Source of the DNA: Pelobates cultripes
Lineage: Eukaryota > Chordata > Amphibia > Anura > Pelobatidae
Assembly (NCBI GenBank): GCA_933207985.1
Contig: OW240916.1
Coordinates: forward strand, 300,389,561-300,453,560
DNA: 64,000 nucleotides
Direction: 5' to 3'
The notes under the pieces were generated by a model. It was not told the DNA's origin and ran no database searches. It saw only the letters and a list, made by a program, of their open reading frames with translations. Position 1 is the first letter of the stretch; each line of letters starts with the position of its first letter. Below, in pieces: positions 1-10,942 of the stretch. A program made the translations under genes and the position numbers.

Positions 1-511
1 CCTACCTCTGATGCTCTTTATATGTAATGAACTTTTTCTCTGTAAAATGCTGTATACGTGTCAGCATAAGTTGCGTTCTCTGTGTATTCTAGCCCCCACC
101 GGAGCACTTATTTTGAGAAACTGTACATTGTGTGACTGTTTGCTAGCTAATTTTGTCTCTGCGACCTTCCTATCTTATGAAATATGTAACCACATATTGT
201 TTTGTAAACTAATTTTATATCTTATGAAATATGTAGCCACATTACCTAATTTTATCTTTTGACTTTCCTATCTTTAACTACATTATTTATTTTTAAACTT
301 TATTTTTAAACCTTCAAGCTAAGCTGCAACAATATTGTGTATAAATACACCCTACTTTGAATAAACGAACAGGAAGTAATTCTGGACGCACAACCATTTG
401 TGTTGTGTGCTAATTGCTTCTCCAGGAACCTGATATAATTTGGGTTCCCCTGAATATAAGTATTGGATCCTTTGTCCATGTCAACACCAGGGGGGTAACT
501 AGATCCCAGCA
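1..511 (+). mobile_element. Possible LTR at left edge
   Basis: The stretch has the order expected of an LTR. An upstream part carries a repeated ATCTTATGAAATATGT segment (about 172-187 and 220-235). Then come TATA-like GTATAAATAC (about 339-348), a polyadenylation-like GAATAAAC (about 358-366), and an end in CA near 511. The left end is outside the window, so no target-site duplication can be tested and no viral coding sequence is seen. It could equally be unrelated intronic DNA. Confidence 0.3.
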
Positions 512-2224
512 CAAAAGTGCAAATTTTTCTATATAGTTAGCGGTTGAAGTTTAAACGCTGCACATACAAATTGCTTGAGTGCTTCTAAATGCAGAAGCGG
601 TCATGGGGGCAAGATTAACCCTTTAATATTTTATAAACCATATATTGGTATTTTTAAATGAATAGTGCATTTTTTAAGAATAGAAATATTCTATTAATAC
701 TTAATTATTGGTGCATTTGGACATTACCAGACATTTTGTAAACTAGCAGTTGTTACCATAGCAACCAATCCTTTCCGAGATCTTACAAAAAAAGTAAAAA
801 AAAATGACTTTCCATTTCCACTGAACAATTTATCACAATCACAATGAACTACAGGTTACAGAGACTCCTGTTGTTAAAGCTGGGCATGCAAAAGGCCAAA
901 AAGGTTGAGTAAAAGCAATTAGGGAGATATTTCTCTATCATCCATCATGGATTAATTATCATAACTTTGGCAGGTTCTACTTAAGAAAAAAAAGACTACA
1001 TAGTATTATCACCTACTTTACATATTTAATGCTAAGTCAGATTTGTTTTTAAGCTAGTTTATATATATATATATAATGTATTTATTTATTTTTATATTAA
1101 CAGTCATTGTTAAAAAAAAGAAATGACCTCTGTTGGCTGATATCAGTTGACCTTCTGAATTCCCACTTGTTAGATAAAATACATGCGTATACATTTATAA
1201 GCAGTTCCTGTAAGCTTGCAGGTATACTCTACATGCAGCTTTTGAATAGGACATGGAATGATAATGCATATACCAAAAATATGTGAACTTATTTAGTTCC
1301 AAGTAGGGATTTTTCTGATTCATGCTAGAGAATTTCATGAATGGCTTTCTCTACATAAACTTATAAAATGTTAGGTGTTCACAAAACTTACACACAAATT
1401 ATTCACTTTGCAGGGATCAGCAAGCAAAGACTGAACTTTTGGGAGGATTCTCATGAGGAATTTGAGCAAGGGTTTGGGTAGGTCTTAGTTCTCAGAAGGA
1501 ACCTAATCGTGAGCGGCACATTAGGAACCTTTATATGGCGATGGAGCCTAATGCTAAAGCCCCAATGAGGCAGCTACCGTGGACTCCAGATATTTTATTA
1601 TTTACTTATTCTTACCTATGTCATCTGGTGCCCCTCTGTTTTTAGAGTTGGTAGACTAGACTAGCTCTTGTTAGGTTTCTGAATGCAGAATGTGCTGATG
1701 TTAAGTGACCACATATGACTAGAACAAGGACCAAAGTCTGCCCATCCCCACAGCTGAAGGAGGTATGCTGGAAGGCATAGATTAGCAACTGCTTATCTTT
1801 ATAACGAATTTCCATAAAAGCTAACATACATTTTTTCCTATTTTTGTATTTAGCATTTTTTATATCAAGCTATGTTTTACTAAAAATGTTTGAAACATAA
1901 TACTCTTCACTACTATATATACTTCTACCCCATGTATCAAATGTGCCATCCAGCTTCAATTTGGAATATAACCAAATCCCCCAAATCCATCTATTTTTTA
2001 AAATTATTTTTAACCCTAAAGTTTTAGCTTCCTCATCTATCATATTTGTAAACCAAACATGAACTGCAAGTACATCCCTTCAGCTGTTTGCATATATATT
2101 TACATGTATTAATGATATTTAAAATATTTATGGTATGTTTGATTGAGTGTCAAGTTATGCAGGGTATTAAAGTGTATGTGGAAGGGGTGGACTCAGGCAG
2201 GGTAATGCCCTAGGCCAGTCTGGA
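512..2224. other. Intronic DNA, nothing recognised
   Basis: AT-rich sequence with short A-runs. I see no open frame with a family match, no terminal repeats and no RNA gene. Confidence 0.5.
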
Positions 2225-2536
2225 TACGGTACAACAATAACTATTATAAGTGAAACATGTCTAACTGTAGTGGAGCGCTTGAGCAAGGAGGAAATATCTT
2301 ACCCTCTTGCAATATATAGTGATGGGAGATCAAAGCAGCAACATATAGAAAATATAAGCAGAGAAAACAATAGTGCAGAAAATAGTGATATATTATATAT
2401 TAAAAGCCAAAGCAAATATTTTTAAATATATAATGTATCACTATACATTGCAAGAAGGTAAGACATTTCCTCCCTGCACAAGCTCTCCATTAGTGGTTAG
2501 AAGTGTTTCACTTATAATACTTATTGTTGTACTGTA
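2225..2536. mobile_element. Foldback (palindromic) MITE
   Basis: Two arms of about 100 nt are imperfect reverse complements: 2225-2323 and 2437-2536. The outer ends read TACGGTACAACAATAA and TTATTGTTGTACTGTA, and the inner ends meet at TATAGTGAT and ATCACTATA. The roughly 113-nt AT-rich spacer makes this a foldback element. The superfamily is not clear because no target-site duplication is obvious. No coding capacity. Confidence 0.75.
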
Positions 2537-2884
2537 ATTTTGGTAAAGGAGGTAAGGTACCCATCACGAGTGTTATTGAGCTGCTGTTATTGTTAAAACA
2601 CTGTAAATGTCTGTTACACACTAATATTTATATCAGCAGCTCTGGATTCAGTATGCAGATGTAACATTGTGGCAGAGAGTGGACAAGAACTGTGATTGCC
2701 ATGGATAGTAAGGCACCACCTTGCATTACATCGTAGAATTCTAGACATCCAATGAAGCATTTGAATGTGCTACTCTTACTTAGTGAATAGAGGACTCCAT
2801 CTATCAGAGAGTACTTTCTCTCCAGAAAATTTAATATTAATTGAGGAATTCCGTGAGAAAAAACAAGTCCACGGGAAGAAGTGA
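2537..2884. other. Intronic DNA, nothing recognised
   Basis: Unassigned sequence between the foldback element and the solo LTR. Confidence 0.5.
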
Positions 2885-2889
2885 CTTCA

Positions 2890-3519
2890 TGTAGCGGTAC
2901 TTACCTTATCCGGGGGCCAGCCGAGGTCCTCTATTCCCATCGCGCGCGGCTTGCTCGGGGCTCGGATGATGGCGGGCACTGACCGCGGGATGCGGTCACG
3001 TGTCCTGCCTAGCTCCAAGAGCGCGCCGCGCGTCTCGGGCACGCTCTTAAAGGGAAAGTGGGAGCCGAAAACTAAAAACGTCTCCTATTGGCCTCTGTCA
3101 TCCCACATTCTCCATACACTCACATTTTGGGGGCGTGGATATGACAGGGGCCAATCAAATTAAATGCTAGGGTATTTATACTTACCTCTCCCTTAACTCC
3201 CTGCCCTATCATGGTTTCTGTTTCAGTTTCCTTTAGCGCTTGTTTTGTTCAGTTGTGATTTTTCATACTTGACCTTGGCTTTGTATCTGACTCCTTTATC
3301 TCTTTATCCCTGTTTTGTCTTGTTTGCCGGCGTACTGATTACTGTGTACCAGACCTTGTTTTCGCTGTCTCTTTGTACCCTTGACCTCAGATCATTCCTG
3401 ACTCTGTATTTCTCTGCTCTACGTCGAGTCCGGCCATTATAAGGTCCGGTAAGACGTATCTGCTCTATATTGTCAATTGTTGGACTAAATCTTGCGAGTT
3501 GGGGTAAACTACCGTGACA
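2890..3519 (+). mobile_element. Solo LTR with 5-bp target-site duplication
   Basis: The 630-bp element starts TGTAGCGG and ends ACCGTGACA, fitting TG...CA ends. It is flanked on both sides by CTTCA (2885-2889 and 3520-3524). The 5' half is GC- and CpG-rich. A TATA-like GTATTTATACTT lies near 3171-3182 and pyrimidine-rich DNA follows. It shares AGTCCGGCCATT and AAGGTCCGGTA with the LTR at 28367-29023 in the opposite orientation. No internal region remains, so it probably arose by LTR-LTR recombination. A 5-bp duplication fits Gypsy-like or retroviral elements; which one is not decided. Confidence 0.85.
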
Positions 3520-3524
3520 CTTCA

Positions 3525-5951
3525 GATTTATCAAACCACGCTGTGTGCAACTGTGGACCAAAAAGAAAAGAAAAGGCTGAATGCTAGATTCAACTAGAAA
3601 AGGTTGACTATTTTATTCCAGTAAATAATAACTGCTGCACAGAAGGGTATCTCTGGAAGAGGGCCCTTAATCTCAGGATAGCTTCCACATTATTGGCCCA
3701 AGATAATTCTTTTAAAATGTCGAGTATGCTGGCTGGTGGAGCAGACGGAAATAATGCATCGGAAAAAATACAAGCAGTACGTGTCTGCATTAAATTAATG
3801 TTATTATACTTAAACACTATATGAACAGTACATGAATTCATCTTACACTTACTACACCTGTCCATTTGGTGGATGTGCGGTATCTACTATTGCCAGAAGT
3901 TAACACATTCCAAATGATTTCTCCTGTGGAAGCATCTGTAAATTTATCTTACAAATTATTATTTGCATATCAATAGTATGCTGCAGATCAGTTTGGCAAT
4001 CAAACCTATCAGATAATTCAGTCATCAGATAGCTTCATTAATAGATTTTCTACATTTAAGGTTAATTGATGTCAGAATCTTCCATCAATTATGTCCACAA
4101 AATCTTCAGCTTGGGAATGATTTAAGCATCATTGAATATAAAATAATCTATTTTTGTTGGAATTTTTTCTTATGCATGCATTTCATACTCAGGTATGTTT
4201 GATCTTGAGTGACATTTTCTATTCCTAAGTGTCCATTAAATATTGGAATGACCTAATAACATTATTAAAATTGACCACAAGAATATTGTAACGAAAATGT
4301 ATTCTTGAACACACTCTTTGATGTTGTGTATATATAGACCGTATTATATGTGTAGGGAACACAAAGACAATAAGACACAGAACATCAAGGTCAGAATAAG
4401 TCCACCTCAAACTCTAAATGCCCAGAAATTGCCATCAGCTGTTGACCATGTAACATCAATGATCCTGTACGAACTCAATTTGTGTTTGTGAATAATAAAT
4501 AATAAATATATGTTATAAGAAAAGCCAGGAAAATCTGAATGTGTTACATTTTTGACACAGAAGAACATATGTATGTATAGGAGACAAGGTGGGCCATTTT
4601 TACCAGAAGAAAGAAGAATATAAATATCAACGAATTTCAAGTAGTGTTAGTATTTAAATTGTTCTTTTTTTGTCATTGAAGAATGTAGCGCTACTCTCAC
4701 AGCCTGAGAACAGGGTCTGTGCTTGTCTTACATCATTATACTACTCTGAAAAGTTTTTTCCTCCTAATAAAATAGTACAGTGTTATTTATATTAATGCTG
4801 CCATGGTTAATCAAGGCATTGCAAATGTATTCATGTTTACATCAATTTTAATTCCTGATTATTTTCCCTGGGATCTTCCTAGTCCCCTGTCTGTCTATCT
4901 TGCTATATGTAAAAGTGGTGACTACCTGTAAGGAATACTGAGTCAAATAATTAGTGGTCTTTGTTCTGCCAGACTCGAAATGAAGAAGGTAAATCGATAA
5001 TCTTTCTGACATAAATAATAACTACAAAAAGAAAATGGTTACACTTTTCATTTTGTTCCAGAATTCTATCATTACCATACTTGTCAATCTAATTATTTCC
5101 TGTGTGCCATGGGGCCATACATTTTAATTTTCAGTGTTCACACCATGTCTGAAAGAATTCTGAAGGCAAGCCCACATAACAATGTCATATAGACATGAGA
5201 ACATAACTCATCACAATATAAATATTCACAAGAGTGCAAATCTCATGTGCAAATCTCATGAAGCTTGAGTCATATTCATGATAATGTAATTGTCTAACAC
5301 AAGCAATTAGCATTTTTTTAAGAAGAATGAATCATTAAAGTGTCATATTAAATATAATTTTAAATGAGCTATAAATGTCTTTTTTGTATTATATCTGCTT
5401 ATGTATTTAAAATATGCATAGATCATTTAGGAAATAAATTTCCTTCAAGACTTACCACTCACAAAAATATGTACCATTATAACATTTTGCACTTTGTTGG
5501 CAGTAAAATTAATAGTTGTCAGAGCCCAACCAAAAGACAGCATCCCGTGGGTCTCACCCCGTCAAAGTGATCTGACTCTCTAGCTTTCAATAAATGAATT
5601 AGATGTAAATAAGGAATTTTTATATTTATTATATTTAATAAATAGTTGCGATTATTCTGGTAATTGTATAATTTCAATTAGCGGCACTGACCAAAAGATA
5701 ATTTTATCTACTAACATAGTATAATAATATGTTTTAATTTAAAAGTGACTTTTTTAAAACAGATCTTTACTGTGCTTGAGGTTTAGACATTTTAATTATA
5801 AGGAAGCTTTAGTATTTTGCTATTATTACAGTCATAAAACATTTCTAGTATTAAGATGAATAATTGAAAAATAGTTCAATAATTTTAATAAAGCATTTCA
5901 CAATAACTGCTTTGGAACTCATTCTGTAGATAACATAAATAGAACACACAG
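3525..5951. other. Intronic DNA, nothing recognised
   Basis: About 2.4 kb of AT-rich sequence. Only short chance open frames are present; no repeats with clear ends were seen. Confidence 0.5.
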
Positions 5952-6046
5952 CAGTGGTTCTCAAGGCTCCAGCAGTCCAGGTTCTGCCAGTACTGGATCA
6001 ATTTTGCAAAAGGTTAGGCCTTACTGGTAGTGGTTGGGCACCACTG
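5952..6046. mobile_element. Short hAT-like MITE
   Basis: Starts CAGTGGTTCTCAAGGC and ends GGTTGGGCACCACTG. The end reverse-complements to CAGTGGTGCCCAACC, an hAT-style terminal inverted repeat. The 8-bp flanks do not match, so the duplication is eroded or the assignment is wrong. Confidence 0.45.
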
Positions 6047-6054
6047 GAATAAAA

Positions 6055-7699
6055 GCTAATAAACTGACTTTGTAACACAAATTCAAAGCCTTATGATCAC
6101 TTTATAGTTATAGATACAATTGTGCTATGGATCATAGGGATTTTGCAGCTCTCACTAAATTTGAAGTGGAAGTAATATCAATATGTTTACATCATTATCT
6201 GATGAACTATTATTGATTATGTTAGTATTTCAAGGGACACTATTGCACTGTAATTGGTTCCCCGATCTATATGGCCAGGGCCTTTGCATGTTTGTTCTTT
6301 TGCCTTAGTTTTTATGTCTAATTATAGCTATCGACTAAACTCGGTAATGTAGGGAATTAAACTCTGAATTAAAAATTTTTGGGCAAATTATGGCTAATAT
6401 AGAGCTATTCTCCAAGTCATCTGTAGTCACAGCTTGGTCCGTTGTCACTGATAAGTGATAGACATACATTTTTGTACCTTCTTGTTTTAATCTCAGAAAC
6501 ATATATAAAATGAGGGATGACAATTTCAAAAATCTGTCCATTGGTTTATAAATAAGCCCCAAATATTGTAAAAAGAAATGCAAGGAAATGTGTTTGCATA
6601 ATCTTTCCTAATTTTCCCTACTTCATTCTAACAGACATTGCATCATTGTTGATTGTTTGCAACAATAGAGCTTCTTGGTTTGGTACTCAAAATGCAATCC
6701 TTTAAGGTTAATGTTTCAAGAAGGTTATTTGTAAAAACATTGCAATATTTTTCCGTTACAGCACTATATATTCATATAAGGTGGTGCTTTATAAATCATA
6801 ATAATAATAAAAATAATAATAATATAGGAATAAATACAATGAAAAAACAAAATTCTGGTTTATGAAAAGGGTCTTTTTCTTCAGTCACCTGGAGGATAGA
6901 ATGTAATATATTCCCAACTCAGATACACCTCCAGAGATATGAGACCAGTCACAGTAATAATCAGTATAGAAAAAAAATTCTCATCAGCTACAAGAGACGT
7001 CTTTTTAAGTAATGACTAGGGATCTGGAATGGGAATTCGTGTGAGATGCAAAATATCTATATTCTCTGATTAAATGATACATTTCTATAAAATAATAACT
7101 ATTAAAATGAAATAATCTGAAGTATTTCAAGCTGTAGTTTAGTTTATCTATAGATATAAATTGCATGAATTTCAGATAATATAATAGTCAGGATAAACTG
7201 AAAAGAATTCGAAAACTGGATACACATAACAATGTTATTGCTTCATTGCTGATGTAAGGGTGAAGAATACACATATAAATGTGATCATTGCTGACGTTTG
7301 ATAAACTCAATGGAATGAGTTACTATATTCTTAAGAAAACAATAACATGTTTTAATGCTTCGGGGAAACTGTAATTTAATTTCAAGAACTTTTTTATGAA
7401 TGTTTCCCTTTATTTGCAATCATTGGCAATCTCATTTAAAGTTTTACAAGCCCCTTAGTTTTTTCCTAGTGTTTCAACAAATTAAGCTGTGCTTGCATTT
7501 TTTAGGTTGACTTTGCCTTTTACTAGATCCAGTGTATACCAAAACGCCTCTGTAAATATGAGCCTTCCTGTGATCGACATAGTAGTTTAGATTGATAAAA
7601 AGATTCAAATCACCAAGTTGGAACTTTCCACATAAATATATATATATAAAAATCTTAGAAATGTGATTGCTATCAGAAAGTCGCAAATTGCAATAATTG
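6055..7699. other. Intronic DNA, nothing recognised
   Basis: AT-rich sequence with a short AAT-rich run near 6798-6825. No gene or element boundary seen. Confidence 0.5.
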
Positions 7700-7850
7700 T
7701 TCTTCCTAAAATAACAAGCTATTAGTAAGATGTTCACATTTCATTTTATAGAAATACTATTTTAAAAATTACAATCATTTTTCTTCCTAGAATAACAAGC
7801 TATTCATAAAATGTTCACATTTCATTTTATAGAAATACTATTTTTAAAGG
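7700..7850. repeat. 81-bp tandem duplication
   Basis: Two adjacent copies share TTCTTCCTA, AATAACAAGCTATT and TGTTCACATTTCATTTTATA with an offset of 81 bp (for example AACAAGCT at 7713 and 7794). A few substitutions separate them, so this is a local duplication of moderate age. Confidence 0.85.
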
Positions 7851-8154
7851 TATCTAGAGATTTTTGACAGAATAACAACTCCCGGGAATATTATCCTTAT
7901 ATTTTTTTTGTCATTTTCTCTAAAGGGAAGCACTAACAGGCTACATAGAAGACCCTATTAAAAATAAAATAGCCTAACAGCAGCGTCTTTGCTTTGTATA
8001 ATAAAGATGATCAAGTATTTGTGATTTTACCAATTATACTCTAAAGAGTTAACTCTTTATGTGGGTAATTCCCCTGTTTTTGATAATCAATACCCCAGGC
8101 GGTTTTTCACCTGGGATCTTTTCTTTCAGAAACAGTTTTTGCTATTTAAAATAA

Positions 8155-8161
<7 letters not shown>

Positions 8162-8199
<38 letters not shown>
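8162..8199. repeat. (TA)n microsatellite
   Basis: About 19 uninterrupted TA units followed by an ATACATACA-type tract. Confidence 0.95.
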
Positions 8200-8203
<4 letters not shown>

Positions 8204-8636
8204 CACATACATACATATTTATTTTATTTACATAGTTACATAGCTGAAAATAGACATGAAACCATCAAGTTCACATTCTAACATTTGTTTTTGCTGTTGA
8301 TTCAAAAGAAGGCAAAAATCCCCAGTCTTAAATGCTTTCAATTTTGCAATAAACTAGGAAGAAATCCTTCTCGACCCTAGAATGGCAGTCATATATCTGT
8401 ATAGACTCTAATTAAACCACCACTTCAGGCATAGAGTTCCACACCCTTATTGTTCTTACTTTAAACACCCTTTCCATTGCCTTAGACTAAATCTCCTTTC
8501 TTCCAGTCTAAATGTGTGACCTTGTGTCCTATATATAGTCCTGTTTATGAATAGATTTCCAGACATATTAGTATAAGGGTATTATATCCCTCTGATGTGC
8601 TGTTTTCTGAAACTAAAGAGATTTAAATGTGTTAAT

Positions 8637-9295
8637 ATGCTGTGCAATTTTGGGCACCTGTTCTAAAGAAGGATATTATGGCACTAGAAAAAGTGCAGAG
8701 GCGGGCTACAAAATTAATAAAAGGAATGGAACATATCGGCTATGAAGAAAGGTTAACAAATTTAAACCTATTTAGTTTAGAAAAACGTCGCCTGAGAGGG
8801 GATATGATAATATTATACAAATATATTCGGGGCCAATACAAACCATTGTGTGGAAATCTATTCACAAACCGGACTTTACATAGGACACGAGGCCATGCGT
8901 TTAGACTGGAAGAAAGAAGATTTCGCCTAAGGCAAAGGAAAGGTTTTTTTACTGTAAGAACAATCAGGATGTGGAATTCTCTGCCTGAGGAAGTGGTTTT
9001 ACCAGAGTCCATACAGATGTTCAAACGGCTACTAGATGCATACTTGCAAGAACAGAATATTCAAGGATATAATCTTTCAATGTAGGGTAATAACTGCTTG
9101 ATCCAAGGATAAATCTGACTGCCATTCTGGGGTCAAGAAGGAATTTTTTTTTCCTAGCTTGTTGCAAAATTGTGCTTCAAACTGGGGTTTTTTGCCTTCT
9201 TTTGGATCAACAGCAAAAAACAAATGTGAGGAAGGCTGAACTTGATGGACACAACTCTCTTTTCAGCTATGTAACTATGTAACTATGTAACATTT
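8637..9295 (+). mobile_element. CR1 LINE, 5'-truncated, inserted in the minus-strand CR1
   Basis: This plus-strand copy begins inside the reverse transcriptase gene. It runs through the C-terminal domain and a 3' UTR, and ends in two tandem TATGTAAC units. It sits between the two halves of the opposite-strand CR1. Being a 5'-truncated, tail-terminated copy, it fits insertion by target-primed reverse transcription. It is less mutated than its host element, which fits a younger age. Confidence 0.78.
8642..9085 (+). pseudogene. CR1 ORF2 C-terminal fragment (147 codons)
   Basis: The open frame matches the C-terminal end of CR1/Jockey-type reverse transcriptases. Visible hallmarks are LEKVQRRATKLIKG near residue 15, YEERL, LEKRRLRGDMI near residue 47, and TIRMWNSLPEEVV near residue 107. 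The finger-palm motifs, including YADD, and the endonuclease are absent because of 5' truncation, so it cannot be an active polymerase. The first Met is an internal codon, not a true start. The frame is uninterrupted to its stop, which suggests a relatively young copy. Confidence 0.85.
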
Positions 9296-9720
9296 CTTCA
9301 TAACTAAAATGCTCCATTCTTTTTATCAACTATGTAGCCTTACTCTGCACTTTTTCTAGTGCCATGATATCCTTCTTTAGAACAGGTGCCCAAAATTGCA
9401 CAGTATATTCAAGGTATGGTCTTACCAATAATTCATAAAGAGACAAACTTGTGTTTTTGTACCAAGAATGTATGCCTCTTTTTATACATGACAAAACCTT
9501 ACTGGCCTTAACAACTGCTTAATGACATTGAAATTGCTGCCTTGTTTGTTGTCTATAACAATTCCCAAATCCTTCTGTGTGTTATCCATAATTCACTAGA
9601 AATTTAGAATGTAAATTGGTTGTGTATCTTCTCACCCAAAGATAATTACTTTGCATTTTCCTATATTATATATATTGTCCCATAAATTAATGATTTCCTT
9701 TCAGACAAATCTGTGATTTG

Positions 9721-10704
9721 GAGAGTTTATTCACCTTTGTTTCCAGTAGCAAGCCAACTCATTGCTGCTAAACTCTGTGGGACTAGTTATGGGGTAAAAT
9801 ATGAAAAATAATTGATAACAAAATTATCAAAAATGAATAATTTAAATAATATTAAACAAATATATATTATGGCACTGTAACAATATGGTTGCTGTGATTT
9901 ACTTAATATCAAATTGTAACAACATGAATAATAGCGCAATATGTCTAACAACTCCACCCCACGGAGATTGTCAGTGAAGACATCCTCCCTTTGCTGTCCA
10001 GAGAATAATGGCATATGTTTAGAAATTGCTGAGAATCCATCAATTTAAACGTGGTGATCAAAGAGATTGCCCAATAGAATACTTCTCGTGGAAGTTCTTT
10101 ACACTTGTTCAAGGTCAGTGAACCTGGAAGCCTATCTAATTGTCAGCTTGATTGCCAAGACTGGTTAATTGATAAAGTGCTGATTGTTCTTGAAATAAAC
10201 ACTTATGAATTGGGATAAGGGGAGCATGCAGTTAACCTCCAAAGCACGTCAGCAAAAGAGATAGGGGCAAAACCTGTCAGGTTCCATTTTTAATAGGAAA
10301 CAAAATCCAATCTTACAGTGCATTATTGCTCTTCTCTAAAATGCTTAAACAAAAAGTAAGAAGGACCAAAAATAAGTGGCACTGATCATGGCACCCTCAA
10401 GTAATTCTAGCACCCTAGCTCTTAAGTTATTTATTTTCACTAAGTTTTCCAAGACCTCCGCAGTTACTCCGAAGCTTTAGGCTTGGCTCTAGAGAGCCCT
10501 TTTAGAATTAGAGAGAGTAACAATAGAAGAGACAGCTGCATGGTCTCCAAACATCCTATTGGTGTGCATCAGTATCAATGTAAAATACCTCTGAATTTGG
10601 GTACGGGGTGAGTAATTATATTTCCCCTGCCCTGGAGAATAGATCCTTTGTTATATATCCCAGCCAGATTGACACAGCCATGCTTGATTACGACCAGACC
10701 ATGT
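9721..10704. other. Intronic DNA, nothing recognised
   Basis: AT-rich sequence between the CR1 cluster and the L2 copy; no feature supported. Confidence 0.5.
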
Positions 10705-10942
10705 TCTCCTTTTTTCCCAGTTATTTTATTATTATTGCCATTTATATAGCGCCAACAGATTCCGTAGCGCATTACAATATTGTGAGAGGGGAATTTAACT
10801 ATAAATAGGACAATTACAAAAAACTTGTAAGTTGGGAACAATAGGTTGAAGAGGACCCTGCTCAATCGAGCTTACATTCTATAGGAGGTGGGGTGTAAAA
10901 CACATTAGGACAGGAATTTGCAGTCAAATAAGGTGGACTGCC

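Larger units (their letters stand above)
8232..9720 (-). mobile_element. CR1 LINE 3' part, split by a second CR1
   Basis: On the minus strand the 3' tail ends in GTTACATAGTTACATAG (8232-8249). Coding-derived sequence continues to about 8636 and resumes at 9296-9720. The two halves join where the inserted copy shows continuous sequence: the right half ends in ATGAAGAAAT and the left half resumes in a matching AACACATTTAAATCTC. Both halves carry in-frame stops. The outer right boundary is approximate. Confidence 0.75.

Noticed and set aside
2031..2060. Short alternatively spliced EDIL3 exon 3
   Set aside because: A loosely similar acidic-coding stretch was considered on the minus strand, but it lacks paired acceptor and donor sites.
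3304..3561. Open frame across the LTR 3' end
   Set aside because: It spans the LTR boundary and target-site duplication and matches nothing recognisable.
6178..6225. Second hammerhead-like CTGATGA word
   Set aside because: No GAAA or GTC at the right spacing and no stems; the same holds for the other CTGATGA and TCATCAG words in the window.
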